Part shown: piece after piece, positions 1 through 6,911 of the stretch | Position numbering within the stretch: position 1 is the first letter of the stretch | Layout of the letters: every line of letters begins with the position of its first letter | Notes under the pieces: model-generated | The model's database searches: none | Seen by the model: the letters and a program-made list of their open reading frames with translations, nothing else | What the model was told of the DNA's origin: nothing | From: Paracoccaceae bacterium | GTDB lineage: Bacteria > Pseudomonadota > Alphaproteobacteria > Rhodobacterales > Rhodobacteraceae | DNA: 15,343 bases | Assembly: GCA_026982255.1 (NCBI GenBank) | Contig: JALSHL010000193.1 | Span: 1-15,343, forward strand | Reading direction: 5' to 3' | Made by a program: the position numbers and the translations under genes

Positions 1-586
1 CCGTATGCGGTTCGGCCATGGCGAGGCGTTTGACCACATCGGCAATGGCACCGGATTCGGCGCGGTCGGTGCGCAGGAATTTCAGGCGCGCCGGTGTGGC
101 GTGGAACAGGTCGCGCAGTTCCACCACTGTGCCGCGGGTCAGGGCGGCGGGTTCGACCGGGCCGGTTTTGCCGCCGTGGACGGTGATGCGCGCTGCCTCG
201 CCCGCGTTGGCGAAACGCGAGGTGATGGTCAGGCGGCCGACGGCACCGAGCGAGGGCAGGGCCTCGCCGCGAAAGCCGAAGGAATGGATGTTGAGCAGGT
301 CGGAACCGTCGATTTTCGACGTGGCGTGGCGCGACAGGGCCAGCGGCAGTTCGTCCGCCGGGATGCCGTGGCCGTCGTCGGTGACGCGCAGCAGGGTCTT
401 GCCGCCGTCGGCGTAGGCAATGTCTATGCGCGTGGCCCCCGCGTCGAGGGCGTTTTCCACCAGTTCCTTGACCGCCGAGGCGGGCCGCTCGACCACCTCA
501 CCCGCCGCGATGCGGTTGGCTGCGGCGTCGTCGAGTTGCCGGATCGGCTGCCGGTTTTCGGGTATATTGTGGTTCAGCGCGTTCAT
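1..586 (-). CDS. mutL: DNA mismatch repair protein MutL, N-terminal part (cut by window edge)
   Basis: MutL couples mismatch recognition by MutS to strand incision. The 195 codons in the window cover the N-terminal GHKL ATPase domain. Seen directly: ELVENALDAG at residues 41-50, with the Glu and Asn that in this family act as general base and Mg ligand; DDGHGI at 70-75; GFRGEAL at 104-110, the lid region; and ATPARLKFL further on. The ATG at 586 is chosen because the conserved core (NRIAAGEVVERPASAVKELV) begins about 24 residues later, the usual MutL layout. The Shine-Dalgarno sequence is weak (GGTGG). The gene lies 45 nt downstream of lspA on the same strand, so co-transcription is likely. 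The C-terminal dimerisation/endonuclease part is outside the window. Identity is very secure. Confidence 0.97.
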   Translation of the reverse strand, partial: MNALNHNIPENRQPIRQLDDAAANRIAAGEVVERPASAVKELVENALDAGATRIDIAYADGGKTLLRVTDDGHGIPADELPLALSRHATSKIDGSDLLNIHSFGFRGEALPSLGAVGRLTITSRFANAGEAARITVHGGKTGPVEPAALTRGTVVELRDLFHATPARLKFLRTDRAESGAIADVVKRLAMAEPHT

Positions 587-631
587 GCCACCAATTCTAG
601 CATGGCAACGCGCGATTCTGCCATGTGTATC

Positions 632-1102
632 TTATGATGATTTTTTGTCACCGAACAGCAGCAGGCCAAAGGCACCGGCAAAGATGGAGATGTCGGCGAT
701 GTTGAAGGCATAGGGGTTGTTGATGCCGCAACAGGTGACGTTCAGAAAGTCGGCGACAGCGCCGTAGATGAAGCGGTCCACTACATTTCCTATGGCCCCG
801 CCGATCAGCAGGCCGGCGGAGAGCGGGACCATCCAGCCCGGCTTGTTGCGCACCCAGATGGCGACACCGATGATGATGGCGACGGCCAGCACGATCAGGA
901 TGATGCGGGTCAGGGCGCCCTCGCCGTTGAACAGGCCGAAGTTCATGCCGCGGTTCCATGCCATGGCGAAGTTGATGTAGGGGGGGTAGACCTCGATATA
1001 GTAGCGGCTGGCGAGGTCGAGGTAATCGACGACAATCCATTTGGTGATACGGTCCAGCAGAAAAATGATACCGGCGACGGAGAGAGTGCGGGTCAGGGGC
1101 AT
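632..1102 (-). CDS. lspA: Lipoprotein signal peptidase (signal peptidase II)
   Basis: This inner-membrane aspartyl protease cleaves the signal peptide of prolipoproteins after diacylglyceryl transfer to the +1 cysteine. The predicted protein has 156 aa, a normal length, with four hydrophobic segments (about 8-28, 65-84, 90-107, 133-150). Family motifs are visible: an early D/K pair (LLDRITK), NRGMNFG near 50-56, GGAIGNVVDR at 101-110, VADF with Asp118 and FNIAD with Asp137. The last two aspartates match the catalytic dyad of the family. The reading frame is open much further upstream, to 1345, but that extension looks like out-of-gene sequence; the ATG at 1102 follows a GAGG ribosome site with suitable spacing. 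The gene is divergent from the MATE gene, with mutL downstream. The Cys-Cys-Gly just after VADFLNVT is, as far as I recall, usual for Rhodobacterales LspA. Confidence 0.96.
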   Translation of the reverse strand: MPLTRTLSVAGIIFLLDRITKWIVVDYLDLASRYYIEVYPPYINFAMAWNRGMNFGLFNGEGALTRIILIVLAVAIIIGVAIWVRNKPGWMVPLSAGLLIGGAIGNVVDRFIYGAVADFLNVTCCGINNPYAFNIADISIFAGAFGLLLFGDKKSS

Positions 1103-1130
1103 GGGAACCTCGGGGTTATTCGGTCGCGGC

Positions 1131-1159
1131 ACCCTAAACGTGACGTGGCGGCGGAACAA
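1131..1159 (-). promoter_or_regulatory. Candidate sigma-70-type promoter for lspA
   Basis: On the minus strand a TTGTTC box (1159-1154) and a TAGGGT box (1136-1131) are separated by exactly 17 nt, ahead of the lspA start at 1102. Each box matches the consensus at only about three positions, so this is a weak prediction. It lies in the 141-bp divergent gap between lspA and the MATE gene. A TAGGGT also occurs on the plus strand at 1202-1207, but without a convincing -35 partner. Confidence 0.3.
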
Positions 1160-1243
1160 GTGGGAGCGGTGATTTCCGCTGGCGGGATGGCGCCATTGTG
1201 ATAGGGTCGCATGGCCCGGATTTGCGGGCGCATAAGGTGACCC

Positions 1244-2635
1244 ATGACAACGCAACCGACCATGCCGCGCAAGGCACAGGACAACAGCTGGGCCGCGCAT
1301 CTGCGCGGGACGATGGCGCTGGGCCTGCCGATTATCGGCACACAACTGGCACAGATGGGAATCGGGTTCGTTGACACCATGATGCTCGGCTGGCTGGGGG
1401 CGGAAACGCTGGCGGCCTCGGTTCTGGCGACGACGGTGTTTTTCATGGTGCTGGTGGTCGGTTTCGGGCTGGCGCAGGCGGTGATGCCGCTGGCCAGCCA
1501 GGCGGCGGGCCAGGGCGACGAGCGCAGCCTGCGCCGTGCGGTGCGCATGGGGTTCTGGGTGGTGGTGGCCTATGGCCTGCTGATGATGCCGCTGTTGTGG
1601 AATACCGAGGCGATCCTGCTGGCCATCGGGCAGAAGCCGGAGTTGTCGGCACGGGCGCAGGATTATGTGCGGATCATGCAGTGGTCGGTGTTTCCGGTGC
1701 TGATTGTTTCGGTGTTGCGGTCCTATCTGGCCTCGATCGAGCGGATACAGATCGTGATGTGGGTGACGATTGCGGCGGTGGCTGTGAACGCGGTGCTGAA
1801 CTATGCGTTGATCTTCGGCAATTTCGGCGCGCCGGAGATGGGGCTGGAGGGGGCGGCGCTGGCCAGCCTGCTGACCAATATGTTGTCGGTCACGGCGATC
1901 ATCCTATATTGCCAGAGTGTCGAGGAAATTCGGCGGCACGGGATTTTCGGACGGTTCTGGCGGGCCGACTGGAGCGCCTTTCGCGAGGTGTTCCGGCTGG
2001 GCCTGCCGATCAGCCTGACCATTCTGGCCGAGGTGGGACTGTTTTCTATGGCCTCCATCATGATGGGCTGGGTCGGGACGATCCCGCTGGCCGCGCACGG
2101 GATTGCGTTGCAGGTGACCTCGATCAGTTTCATGATTCCGCTGAGTTTCTCGCAGGCGGGCACCGTGCGGCTGGGGCGGGCGATCGGGCGCAAGGATGCG
2201 CTGGGAATCGAGCGCGCCGGCTGGACGGTGATCGTGCTGGGGGTCGGCTTTGCCGTGTTCTCGGCAGCGGTGTTTATCCTGTTTCCGCAGGCGCTGATCT
2301 CGCTCTATCTGGACGAGGCGAACCCCGATGCGGCGGATATTGTCGCCTATGGTGCACCCTTGCTGGCGGTGGCGGCGGCGTTTCAGGTGGTGGATTCATT
2401 GCAGGTGCTGGGCGCGGGGTTGTTGCGGGCCCTGAAGGATACGCGGGTGCCGATGATGATTGCGGTGTTCAGCTACTGGGTGATCGGGGTGCCGGCGGCC
2501 TATGTGCTGGGGATACGGATGGAGATGGGTGGCGTCGGTGTCTGGAGCGGGCTGGCGCTGGGCCTGTCCTTTGCCGCGGTGCTGATGAACTGGCGCTATT
2601 TCCGGCGCGATGCGCTGGGGCTGGTGCATTTGTAA
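1244..2635 (+). CDS. MATE family multidrug/toxin efflux transporter (NorM-like)
   Basis: A 463-aa inner-membrane antiporter of the MATE family, which exports cationic drugs, dyes or metabolites in exchange for Na+ or H+. The protein is almost entirely hydrophobic, with about twelve helices in two related halves. It starts with the typical MATE pattern: PIIGTQLAQMGIGFVDTMML, with Asp44 in helix 1, then GWLGAETLAAS. The second half repeats it: SLTILAEVGLFSMASIMMGW, with Glu263, then GTIPLAAHGIALQ. The repeat and the acidic residues fit NorM-type members; the substrate cannot be read from sequence. The ATG at 1244 follows AAGG with 6-nt spacing. It appears to be a single-gene unit, divergent from lspA. 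The family is secure; a symbol such as norM would be over-precise. Confidence 0.93.
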   Translation: MTTQPTMPRKAQDNSWAAHLRGTMALGLPIIGTQLAQMGIGFVDTMMLGWLGAETLAASVLATTVFFMVLVVGFGLAQAVMPLASQAAGQGDERSLRRAVRMGFWVVVAYGLLMMPLLWNTEAILLAIGQKPELSARAQDYVRIMQWSVFPVLIVSVLRSYLASIERIQIVMWVTIAAVAVNAVLNYALIFGNFGAPEMGLEGAALASLLTNMLSVTAIILYCQSVEEIRRHGIFGRFWRADWSAFREVFRLGLPISLTILAEVGLFSMASIMMGWVGTIPLAAHGIALQVTSISFMIPLSFSQAGTVRLGRAIGRKDALGIERAGWTVIVLGVGFAVFSAAVFILFPQALISLYLDEANPDAADIVAYGAPLLAVAAAFQVVDSLQVLGAGLLRALKDTRVPMMIAVFSYWVIGVPAAYVLGIRMEMGGVGVWSGLALGLSFAAVLMNWRYFRRDALGLVHL

Positions 2636-2659
2636 CGCGGGGCGGTTTGGTGCTAGTTT
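2630..2659 (+). promoter_or_regulatory. Candidate promoter for the 202-aa Cys/His protein gene
   Basis: TTGTAA (2630-2635) overlaps the stop codon of the MATE gene. After 18 nt comes TAGTTT (2654-2659), preceded by TGC, so it resembles an extended -10 (TGnTAGTTT). Transcription would start near 2665, just ahead of the strong AGGAGGGG ribosome site at 2671. A perfect TTGACA also occurs at 2658-2663, but a -10 for it would fall inside the coding sequence. Weak prediction. Confidence 0.3.
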
Positions 2660-2681
2660 GACACAAAGTCAGGAGGGGACC

Positions 2682-3290
2682 ATGGCCGGAAACATCAAAT
2701 CCATTCTGGAACGGATCAGCGGGTTGCAGGACGATCTGGAAACCGCGGTCAGCGAGAAGGCGGAGAAATTCCGCTATTCCTACGAGGACCGGAAAATCCG
2801 GTTCAGGAAAGAGGCGCTGAAATGGCAAGGGACGTTCAGGACCGGTCTCTGGCGCTATGTCAGCGGGGCGGGGATACTGACGGTGCTGAGCGCGCCGGTG
2901 ATCTACGGGCTGATCATTCCGTTTGTCATTCTGGATATCGCGGTTGTTGTCTATCAGGCGATCTGCTTTCCGATCTACGGTATCAAAAAAGTCAAACGCA
3001 GCGACTTTATCGTCATTGACCGGCACCATCTGGCCTATCTGAACGCTCTGCAGAAACTGAATTGCGTTTACTGCGGTTACGGCAACGGCTTGCTGGCCTT
3101 TGTGTCCGAGGTGGCGGCGCGGACCGAGGCCTATTGGTGCCCGATCAAACATGCGGGCAAGCTGGCGGCCTATCACCGGCACTATCCGCATTTTTCCGAC
3201 TATGGCGACGCGGAACATTTTGCCGAGGACTGGAAGCGCAACATGGCGCGGGTGCGTGGCGAGGATGTGGCGGAAGCAAAGAAAGATTGA
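2682..3290 (+). CDS. Uncharacterised membrane-hairpin protein with Cys/His-rich C-terminal half
   Basis: A 202-aa protein whose function I do not recognise. Residues 1-57 are charged and probably helical (LERISGLQDDLETAVSEKAEKF...). Residues 58-100 are hydrophobic and long enough for a membrane hairpin. The remainder is hydrophilic, with a concentrated set of possible metal ligands: His115-His116 (DRHHLAYLN), Cys128 and Cys131 (NCVYCGYGNG), Cys153 and His157 (WCPIKH), and His165, His167 and His170 (YHRHYPHF). The CxxC plus WCPIKH pattern suggests Zn, Fe-S or heme binding, but that is inference. The frame is open further upstream, to 2610; the ATG at 2682 is chosen because AGGAGGGG lies 5 nt before it. 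It is followed 43 nt later by a TetR-type regulator on the same strand. I believe similar unnamed proteins occur in related marine bacteria. Confidence 0.85.
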   Translation: MAGNIKSILERISGLQDDLETAVSEKAEKFRYSYEDRKIRFRKEALKWQGTFRTGLWRYVSGAGILTVLSAPVIYGLIIPFVILDIAVVVYQAICFPIYGIKKVKRSDFIVIDRHHLAYLNALQKLNCVYCGYGNGLLAFVSEVAARTEAYWCPIKHAGKLAAYHRHYPHFSDYGDAEHFAEDWKRNMARVRGEDVAEAKKD

Positions 3291-3315
3291 TCGAAGGGTC
3301 AAGCGGCCATAGTAT
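3287..3315 (+). promoter_or_regulatory. Candidate promoter for the RutR-like regulator
   Basis: TTGATC (3287-3292) overlaps the stop codon of the preceding gene and is followed after exactly 17 nt by TAGTAT (3310-3315). Each box matches four of six sigma-70 consensus positions. The start of transcription would be near 3322, giving a very short leader before the GAGGG ribosome site at 3328-3332. The regulator may therefore be transcribed independently of the gene upstream. Confidence 0.4.
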
Positions 3316-3333
3316 CGTGAAAAAAACGAGGGA

Positions 3334-3951
3334 ATGAACGTGGCCAGCAAGATAACGCGTATCCAGCGGGAAAAACGCGAGGTGATCCTCGAAGCCGCGT
3401 TGCAGGTGTTTTCCGAAAACGGGTTCCGGGGCACGACGCTGGACCAGATTGCGGCGCTGGCCGGGTTGTCGAAGCCCAATATGCTGTATTATTTCGGCGG
3501 CAAGCAGGAAATCTATTGCACGTTGCTCAACCGGTTGCTGGAAACTTGGCTGGAGCCGTTGAAGCGGATCTCGGCGGACGGAGACCCCCATAGCCAGATC
3601 ATGGGGTATATTTGCGAGAAGCTGGAATTCTCGCGCAGTTTTCCGCGCGAAAGCCGGTTGTTTGCCAACGAGATCCTGAACGGTGCGCCGCGGATGCTGC
3701 CGGAACTCAAAGGGCCGCTCAAGGCGCTGGTGGACGAAAAGGCGGCGATCCTGCAAGGCTGGATGGATGCGGGCAAGCTGGCGCAGGTCGATCCGCGCCA
3801 CCTGCTGTTTGCCATCTGGGCCACGACGCAGCATTATGCGGATTTCGCCGTGCAGATGCAGGCGGTGCTGGGGGACAGCGATCCCGACCCGATCAAAAGC
3901 GGCGGCGAGTTTCTGGAGGCGCTGTTCTTCAAGGGGCTTGATCCGCGATAG
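3334..3951 (+). CDS. rutR: TetR family transcriptional regulator, RutR-like
   Basis: A DNA-binding repressor/activator of the TetR family. The N-terminal helix-turn-helix lies at about residues 33-56 (GTTLDQIAALAGLSKPNMLYYF). The C-terminal domain closely resembles E. coli RutR, the uracil/thymine-responsive regulator of pyrimidine use: LKALVDEKAAILQGWMDAGK, then DPRHLLFAIWATTQHYADFA. The length (205 aa) fits. The start is uncertain: GAGGG (3328-3332) sits only 1 nt before the ATG at 3334 but 7 nt before an in-frame GTG at 3340, so the GTG may be the real start (203 aa). No rut or pyd pyrimidine genes lie nearby, so the target is unknown; RutR identity is from remembered family similarity, and the ligand could differ. 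Confidence 0.85.
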   Translation: MNVASKITRIQREKREVILEAALQVFSENGFRGTTLDQIAALAGLSKPNMLYYFGGKQEIYCTLLNRLLETWLEPLKRISADGDPHSQIMGYICEKLEFSRSFPRESRLFANEILNGAPRMLPELKGPLKALVDEKAAILQGWMDAGKLAQVDPRHLLFAIWATTQHYADFAVQMQAVLGDSDPDPIKSGGEFLEALFFKGLDPR

Positions 3952-3955
3952 GGCC

Positions 3956-3984
3956 TTGTAATCCGGCGGGCGGGGGCGTATATC
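3956..3984 (+). promoter_or_regulatory. Candidate promoter of the rimP-nusA-infB operon
   Basis: TTGTAA (3956-3961) and TATATC (3979-3984) are separated by exactly 17 nt, each matching four of six sigma-70 consensus positions. Transcription would start near 3991, giving a leader of about 86 nt before the rimP ATG at 4077. This would place the rho-independent hairpin at 4040-4062 inside the leader. The -10 lies in the loop of a perfect G5/C5 inverted repeat (3972-3976 with 3984-3988). Confidence 0.4.
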
Positions 3985-4039
3985 CCCCTCAACAGCGGCA
4001 AGACTGGCTTCCAACCCCAGCCTTCCATCGGAAAATTCG

Positions 4040-4062
4040 ACGGGCCGCGCGCCCGTTTTTTT
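4040..4062 (+). terminator. Rho-independent terminator or attenuator in the rimP leader
   Basis: A 6-bp stem ACGGGC/GCCCGT with a 5-nt loop (CGCGC) runs into an uninterrupted seven-T tract at 4056-4062. It is a well-formed intrinsic terminator. It could end the upstream regulator transcript, but it lies only 14 nt before the rimP start codon. Any rimP promoter further upstream would therefore have to read through it, which suggests attenuation. Confidence 0.75.
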
Positions 4063-4076
4063 GTGTCTGGAGAGAT

Positions 4077-4652
4077 ATGTCCGACCTTATCGCCAAAGCC
4101 GCCATCGACGTTCGTCTGGCCGGTATCGTAACCCCCGTCATCGAGGACATGGGGTTCGAGCTGGTCCGCCTGCGCCTGATGTCCGGCAAGAACACCGTAT
4201 TGCAGATCATGGCCGACCGGCCCGAGGGCAATATCAACGTTGATGATTGCGCCGAGATTTCGCACGCGCTTTCTGCTATACTCGACGTCGAGGACCCGAT
4301 CGACGGGGAATACGCGCTGGAGGTTTCCAGCCCCGGCATCGACCGGCCGCTGACACGGCTGAAGGATTTCGAGACCTTCGAGGGCTACGAGGTCCGGCTG
4401 GTGACCAGCGAGCTGATCGACGGGCGCAAGCGGTTCAACGGTGTCTTGCGCGGGGTCGAGGGAAACGAGGTGCTGATCGAGATTGCCGAGGGGACTATCG
4501 GCCTCGATTTCGACTGGCTGGTCGAGGCGAAGCTGCTGCTGACCGACGAATTGATCGCCGAGAGTCTGAAGGCCCGCAAGGGTGACGACCTCGACGAGAG
4601 TGCATTTGACGAGATTGAAACGGACGAAGACTCCGACACGGAAGAGGAATAA
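4077..4652 (+). CDS. rimP: Ribosome maturation factor RimP
   Basis: RimP (old name YhbC/P15A) assists late assembly of the 30S ribosomal subunit in the cytoplasm. The 191-aa protein shows the family signatures: an N-terminal alpha/beta domain with GFELVRLRLMSGKNTVLQIM, then DDCAEISHALSAILDVEDPI, then the diagnostic YALEVSSPGIDRPL at about residues 81-94, followed by a small SH3-like C-terminal domain (FNGVLRGVEGNEVLIEI). The last 25 or so residues form a very acidic tail (DESAFDEIETDEDSDTEEE), longer than in the E. coli protein. The ATG follows GGAGAG closely. The stop codon is 3 nt before nusA, so the two are surely co-transcribed and perhaps translationally coupled. Confidence 0.97.
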   Translation: MSDLIAKAAIDVRLAGIVTPVIEDMGFELVRLRLMSGKNTVLQIMADRPEGNINVDDCAEISHALSAILDVEDPIDGEYALEVSSPGIDRPLTRLKDFETFEGYEVRLVTSELIDGRKRFNGVLRGVEGNEVLIEIAEGTIGLDFDWLVEAKLLLTDELIAESLKARKGDDLDESAFDEIETDEDSDTEEE

Positions 4653-4655
4653 ATC

Positions 4656-6287
4656 ATGGCTATTACCAGTGCAAACCGGCTGGAATTGTTGCAGATCGCC
4701 GATGCGGTCGCGCGCGAAAAACTGATCGACCCCGATCTGGTGATCGAGGCGATGGAGGAAAGCCTGGGCAAGGCTGCGCGTTCGCGTTACGGGGCGGAAT
4801 ATGACATCCGCGCCCATATCGACCGCAAGACCGGCGAGCTGACCATGACCCGCAACCGCACCGTGGTCGAGGAGGTCGAGAACACCTTTACCGAGCTGAC
4901 GCTGGAAGACGCGAAGGAGATTGATCCGGATGCCGAGATCGGCTCCGTTCTGGTTGACCCGCTGCCGCCGATGGATTTCGGCCGTATCGCGGCGCAGTCG
5001 GCCAAGCAGGTGATCATGCAGAAGGTCCGCGAGGCCGAGCGCGAGCGTCAATACGAGGAATTCAAGGACCGCGTGGGCGAGATCATCAACGGTTCGGTCA
5101 AGCGGGTCGAATACGGCAATGTCATCGTGGACGTGGGCCGTGGCGAGGCGATCCTGCGCCGCGACCAGTTGATCAACCGCGAGGCCTTCCGCACCGGCGA
5201 CCGTGTGCGCGCCTATATCCGCGACGTGCGTTCCGAGGTTCGCGGTCCGCAGATCTTCCTGAGCCGCACCGCGCCGGAGTTTCTGGCCGAGCTGTTCAAG
5301 ATGGAAGTGCCGGAGATTTACGACGGGATCATCGAGATCAAGGCGGTTGCCCGCGATCCCGGTTCGCGTGCGAAGATCGGCGTGATTTCCTATGACAATT
5401 CCATTGATCCGGTCGGGGCCTGTGTCGGTATGCGCGGCTCGCGCGTGCAGGCGGTGGTCAACGAGTTGCAGGGCGAGAAGATCGACATCATCCCGTGGAA
5501 CGAGGATCAGGCGACCTTCCTTGTGAATGCGTTGCAGCCGGCCGAGGTTTCCAAGGTGGTGATCGACGAGGAGGCCGACCGCGTCGAGGTCGTGGTGCCG
5601 GAGGACCAGCTGTCGCTGGCTATCGGGCGGCGCGGGCAGAACGTGCGTCTGGCCAGCCAGATCACCGGTCTGGATATCGACATCATGACCGAGGCCGAGG
5701 AATCCGAACGCCGTCAGGCAGAATTCGCCGAGCGCACCAAGCTGTTCATGGAAACCATGAACGTGGACGAGATGGTGGCGCAGCTGCTGGTCTCCGAAGG
5801 TTTCGCGACGCTGGAGGAAGTGGCCTATATCGACATCGACGAAATTCTGGCTATCGACGGGTTCGAGGAATCCACCGCCGAGGAGTTGCAGGCCCGTGCG
5901 CGGGAATCGCTGGACGAGCTGAACGCCAAGGCCATCGAGAAGGCCCGCGAGATGGGCGTCGAGCAGAGCCTGTTCGATTACGAGGGGCTGACCCCGCAGA
6001 TGTTCGTGGCGCTGGCCGAGGACGGGATCACCTCGCTGGAGGAATTCGCGCGCTGTGCGGATTGGGAACTGGCGGGCGGTTACACCACGGTTGACGGCAA
6101 ACGTGTGAAGGACGAGGGCCTGCTGGAGAAATTCGATGTGGGTCTGGAGGAAGCACAGGCGTTGATCATGAACGCCCGTCTGGCACTGGGCTGGGTCACC
6201 GAAGAACAACTGGCCGAAGACGAGGCCGCCGCCGAGGCCGCAGCGGCCGCTGAAGCCGAAGAAAACGCAACAGGGGCCGAGGCCTGA
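4656..6287 (+). CDS. nusA: Transcription termination/antitermination factor NusA
   Basis: NusA binds RNA polymerase and nascent RNA, and modulates pausing, intrinsic termination and antitermination of rRNA operons. The 543-aa protein has the full domain order: N-terminal polymerase-binding domain (about 1-125), S1 domain (about 137-205, with GSVKRVEYGNVIVDVGRGEA), KH1 with VGACVGMRGSR at 253-263, KH2 with LAIGRRGQNVR at 321-331, then two helix-hairpin-helix-like C-terminal repeats (about 370-420 and 440-515). It ends in an Ala/Glu-rich tail. The start codon is 3 nt after rimP, with GAGG overlapping the end of rimP. In E. coli NusA autoregulates its operon; the leader hairpin upstream of rimP makes that worth testing here. 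Confidence 0.98.
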   Translation: MAITSANRLELLQIADAVAREKLIDPDLVIEAMEESLGKAARSRYGAEYDIRAHIDRKTGELTMTRNRTVVEEVENTFTELTLEDAKEIDPDAEIGSVLVDPLPPMDFGRIAAQSAKQVIMQKVREAERERQYEEFKDRVGEIINGSVKRVEYGNVIVDVGRGEAILRRDQLINREAFRTGDRVRAYIRDVRSEVRGPQIFLSRTAPEFLAELFKMEVPEIYDGIIEIKAVARDPGSRAKIGVISYDNSIDPVGACVGMRGSRVQAVVNELQGEKIDIIPWNEDQATFLVNALQPAEVSKVVIDEEADRVEVVVPEDQLSLAIGRRGQNVRLASQITGLDIDIMTEAEESERRQAEFAERTKLFMETMNVDEMVAQLLVSEGFATLEEVAYIDIDEILAIDGFEESTAEELQARARESLDELNAKAIEKAREMGVEQSLFDYEGLTPQMFVALAEDGITSLEEFARCADWELAGGYTTVDGKRVKDEGLLEKFDVGLEEAQALIMNARLALGWVTEEQLAEDEAAAEAAAAAEAEENATGAEA

Positions 6288-6310
6288 TATAAGGCCGTCC
6301 GAAGGAGAGC

Positions 6311-6910
6311 GTGTTGAACGAAGTGCATCGTAAAAAGCCTGACACTGCGGCTGCCGAAAGGCGCTGTATTGTCACGCGGGAATCCGCCCCCAGGGGCGGG
6401 CTGGTGCGCTTTGCTGTCGGGCCCGAGGGTCTGGTGGTGCCGGATGTGCTGGAAAAACTCCCCGGGCGGGGGTTGTGGGTGACGGCGGATCGCGACCTGA
6501 TCAACGAGGCGGCGGAAAAGGGGCTGTTTGCCCGCGCCGCAAAGATGCAGGTTACGGTGTTGCCCGATCTGGCGGACCACGTGGAAATGTTGCTGGCGCG
6601 GCGTGTGGTCGATATGCTGTCCATGGGCCGCAAGGCCGGTCGCGCGGTGGCGGGGCTGGAGAAGGTCAAGACCTGGCTGCTGGATGACAAGGCGGTGCTT
6701 CTGCTGCAGGCATCCGACGGGTCGGAGCGCGGGAAATCGGCGCTCAGGCCGCCGGCAGGGCCGGAAACCCTGGTGGAATGCCTGACCAGTCGTGAATTGG
6801 GCATGGCCTTTGGGCGAGATACTGTGATACATGCCGCCATGACAAGGGATGGCATCACGGATCGAGTCCTTTATGATGCAACCCGTTTGGCGGGTTTGCG
6901 CAAGAATTAG
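6311..6910 (+). CDS. RNA-binding protein: YlxR (DUF448) domain fused to an L7Ae-like domain
   Basis: About 199 aa. Residues about 15-85 form a YlxR/DUF448 domain, with RRCIVTRES near the start and KLPGRGLWVT in the middle. Residues about 92-150 resemble an L7Ae/YlxQ-type K-turn binding domain (RRVVDMLSMGRKAGRAVAGLEKV). In Bacillus these are two separate genes at the same place between nusA and infB; here they are one chain. B. subtilis YlxR (RnpM) has been reported to bind RNase P RNA; whether this holds here is unknown. The start is ambiguous: AAGGAG at 6302-6307 is 3 nt from the GTG at 6311 and 6 nt from an in-frame TTG at 6314, so the TTG may be used. Both are rare starts, suggesting low translation. 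The gene lies 23 nt after nusA. Confidence 0.9.
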   Translation: MLNEVHRKKPDTAAAERRCIVTRESAPRGGLVRFAVGPEGLVVPDVLEKLPGRGLWVTADRDLINEAAEKGLFARAAKMQVTVLPDLADHVEMLLARRVVDMLSMGRKAGRAVAGLEKVKTWLLDDKAVLLLQASDGSERGKSALRPPAGPETLVECLTSRELGMAFGRDTVIHAAMTRDGITDRVLYDATRLAGLRKN

Positions 6911-6911
6911 G

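Noticed and set aside
1103..1345. N-terminal extension of LspA up to 1345
   Set aside because: The extra 81 residues are rich in Arg/His/Pro, run into the MATE gene on the other strand and are absent from the family. The ATG at 1102 has a ribosome site.
1597..2661. Open frame of 354 codons in another plus-strand frame inside the MATE gene
   Set aside because: Its Gly/Arg/Ala-rich composition is typical of a shifted reading of a membrane protein gene, and the MATE frame is clearly the coding one.
3972..3988. G5/C5 hairpin before rimP as a terminator for the regulator gene
   Set aside because: The stem is perfect but is only 5 bp and has no T tract after it. It also overlaps the candidate operon promoter, so it is mentioned there instead.
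3834..6209. Very long open frame (791 codons) on the minus strand across nusA and rimP
   Set aside because: It is antisense to nusA and rimP, which have full domain signatures. Its translation is rich in His, Leu, Arg and Gln without recognisable motifs, as expected from a shadow frame in GC-rich DNA.
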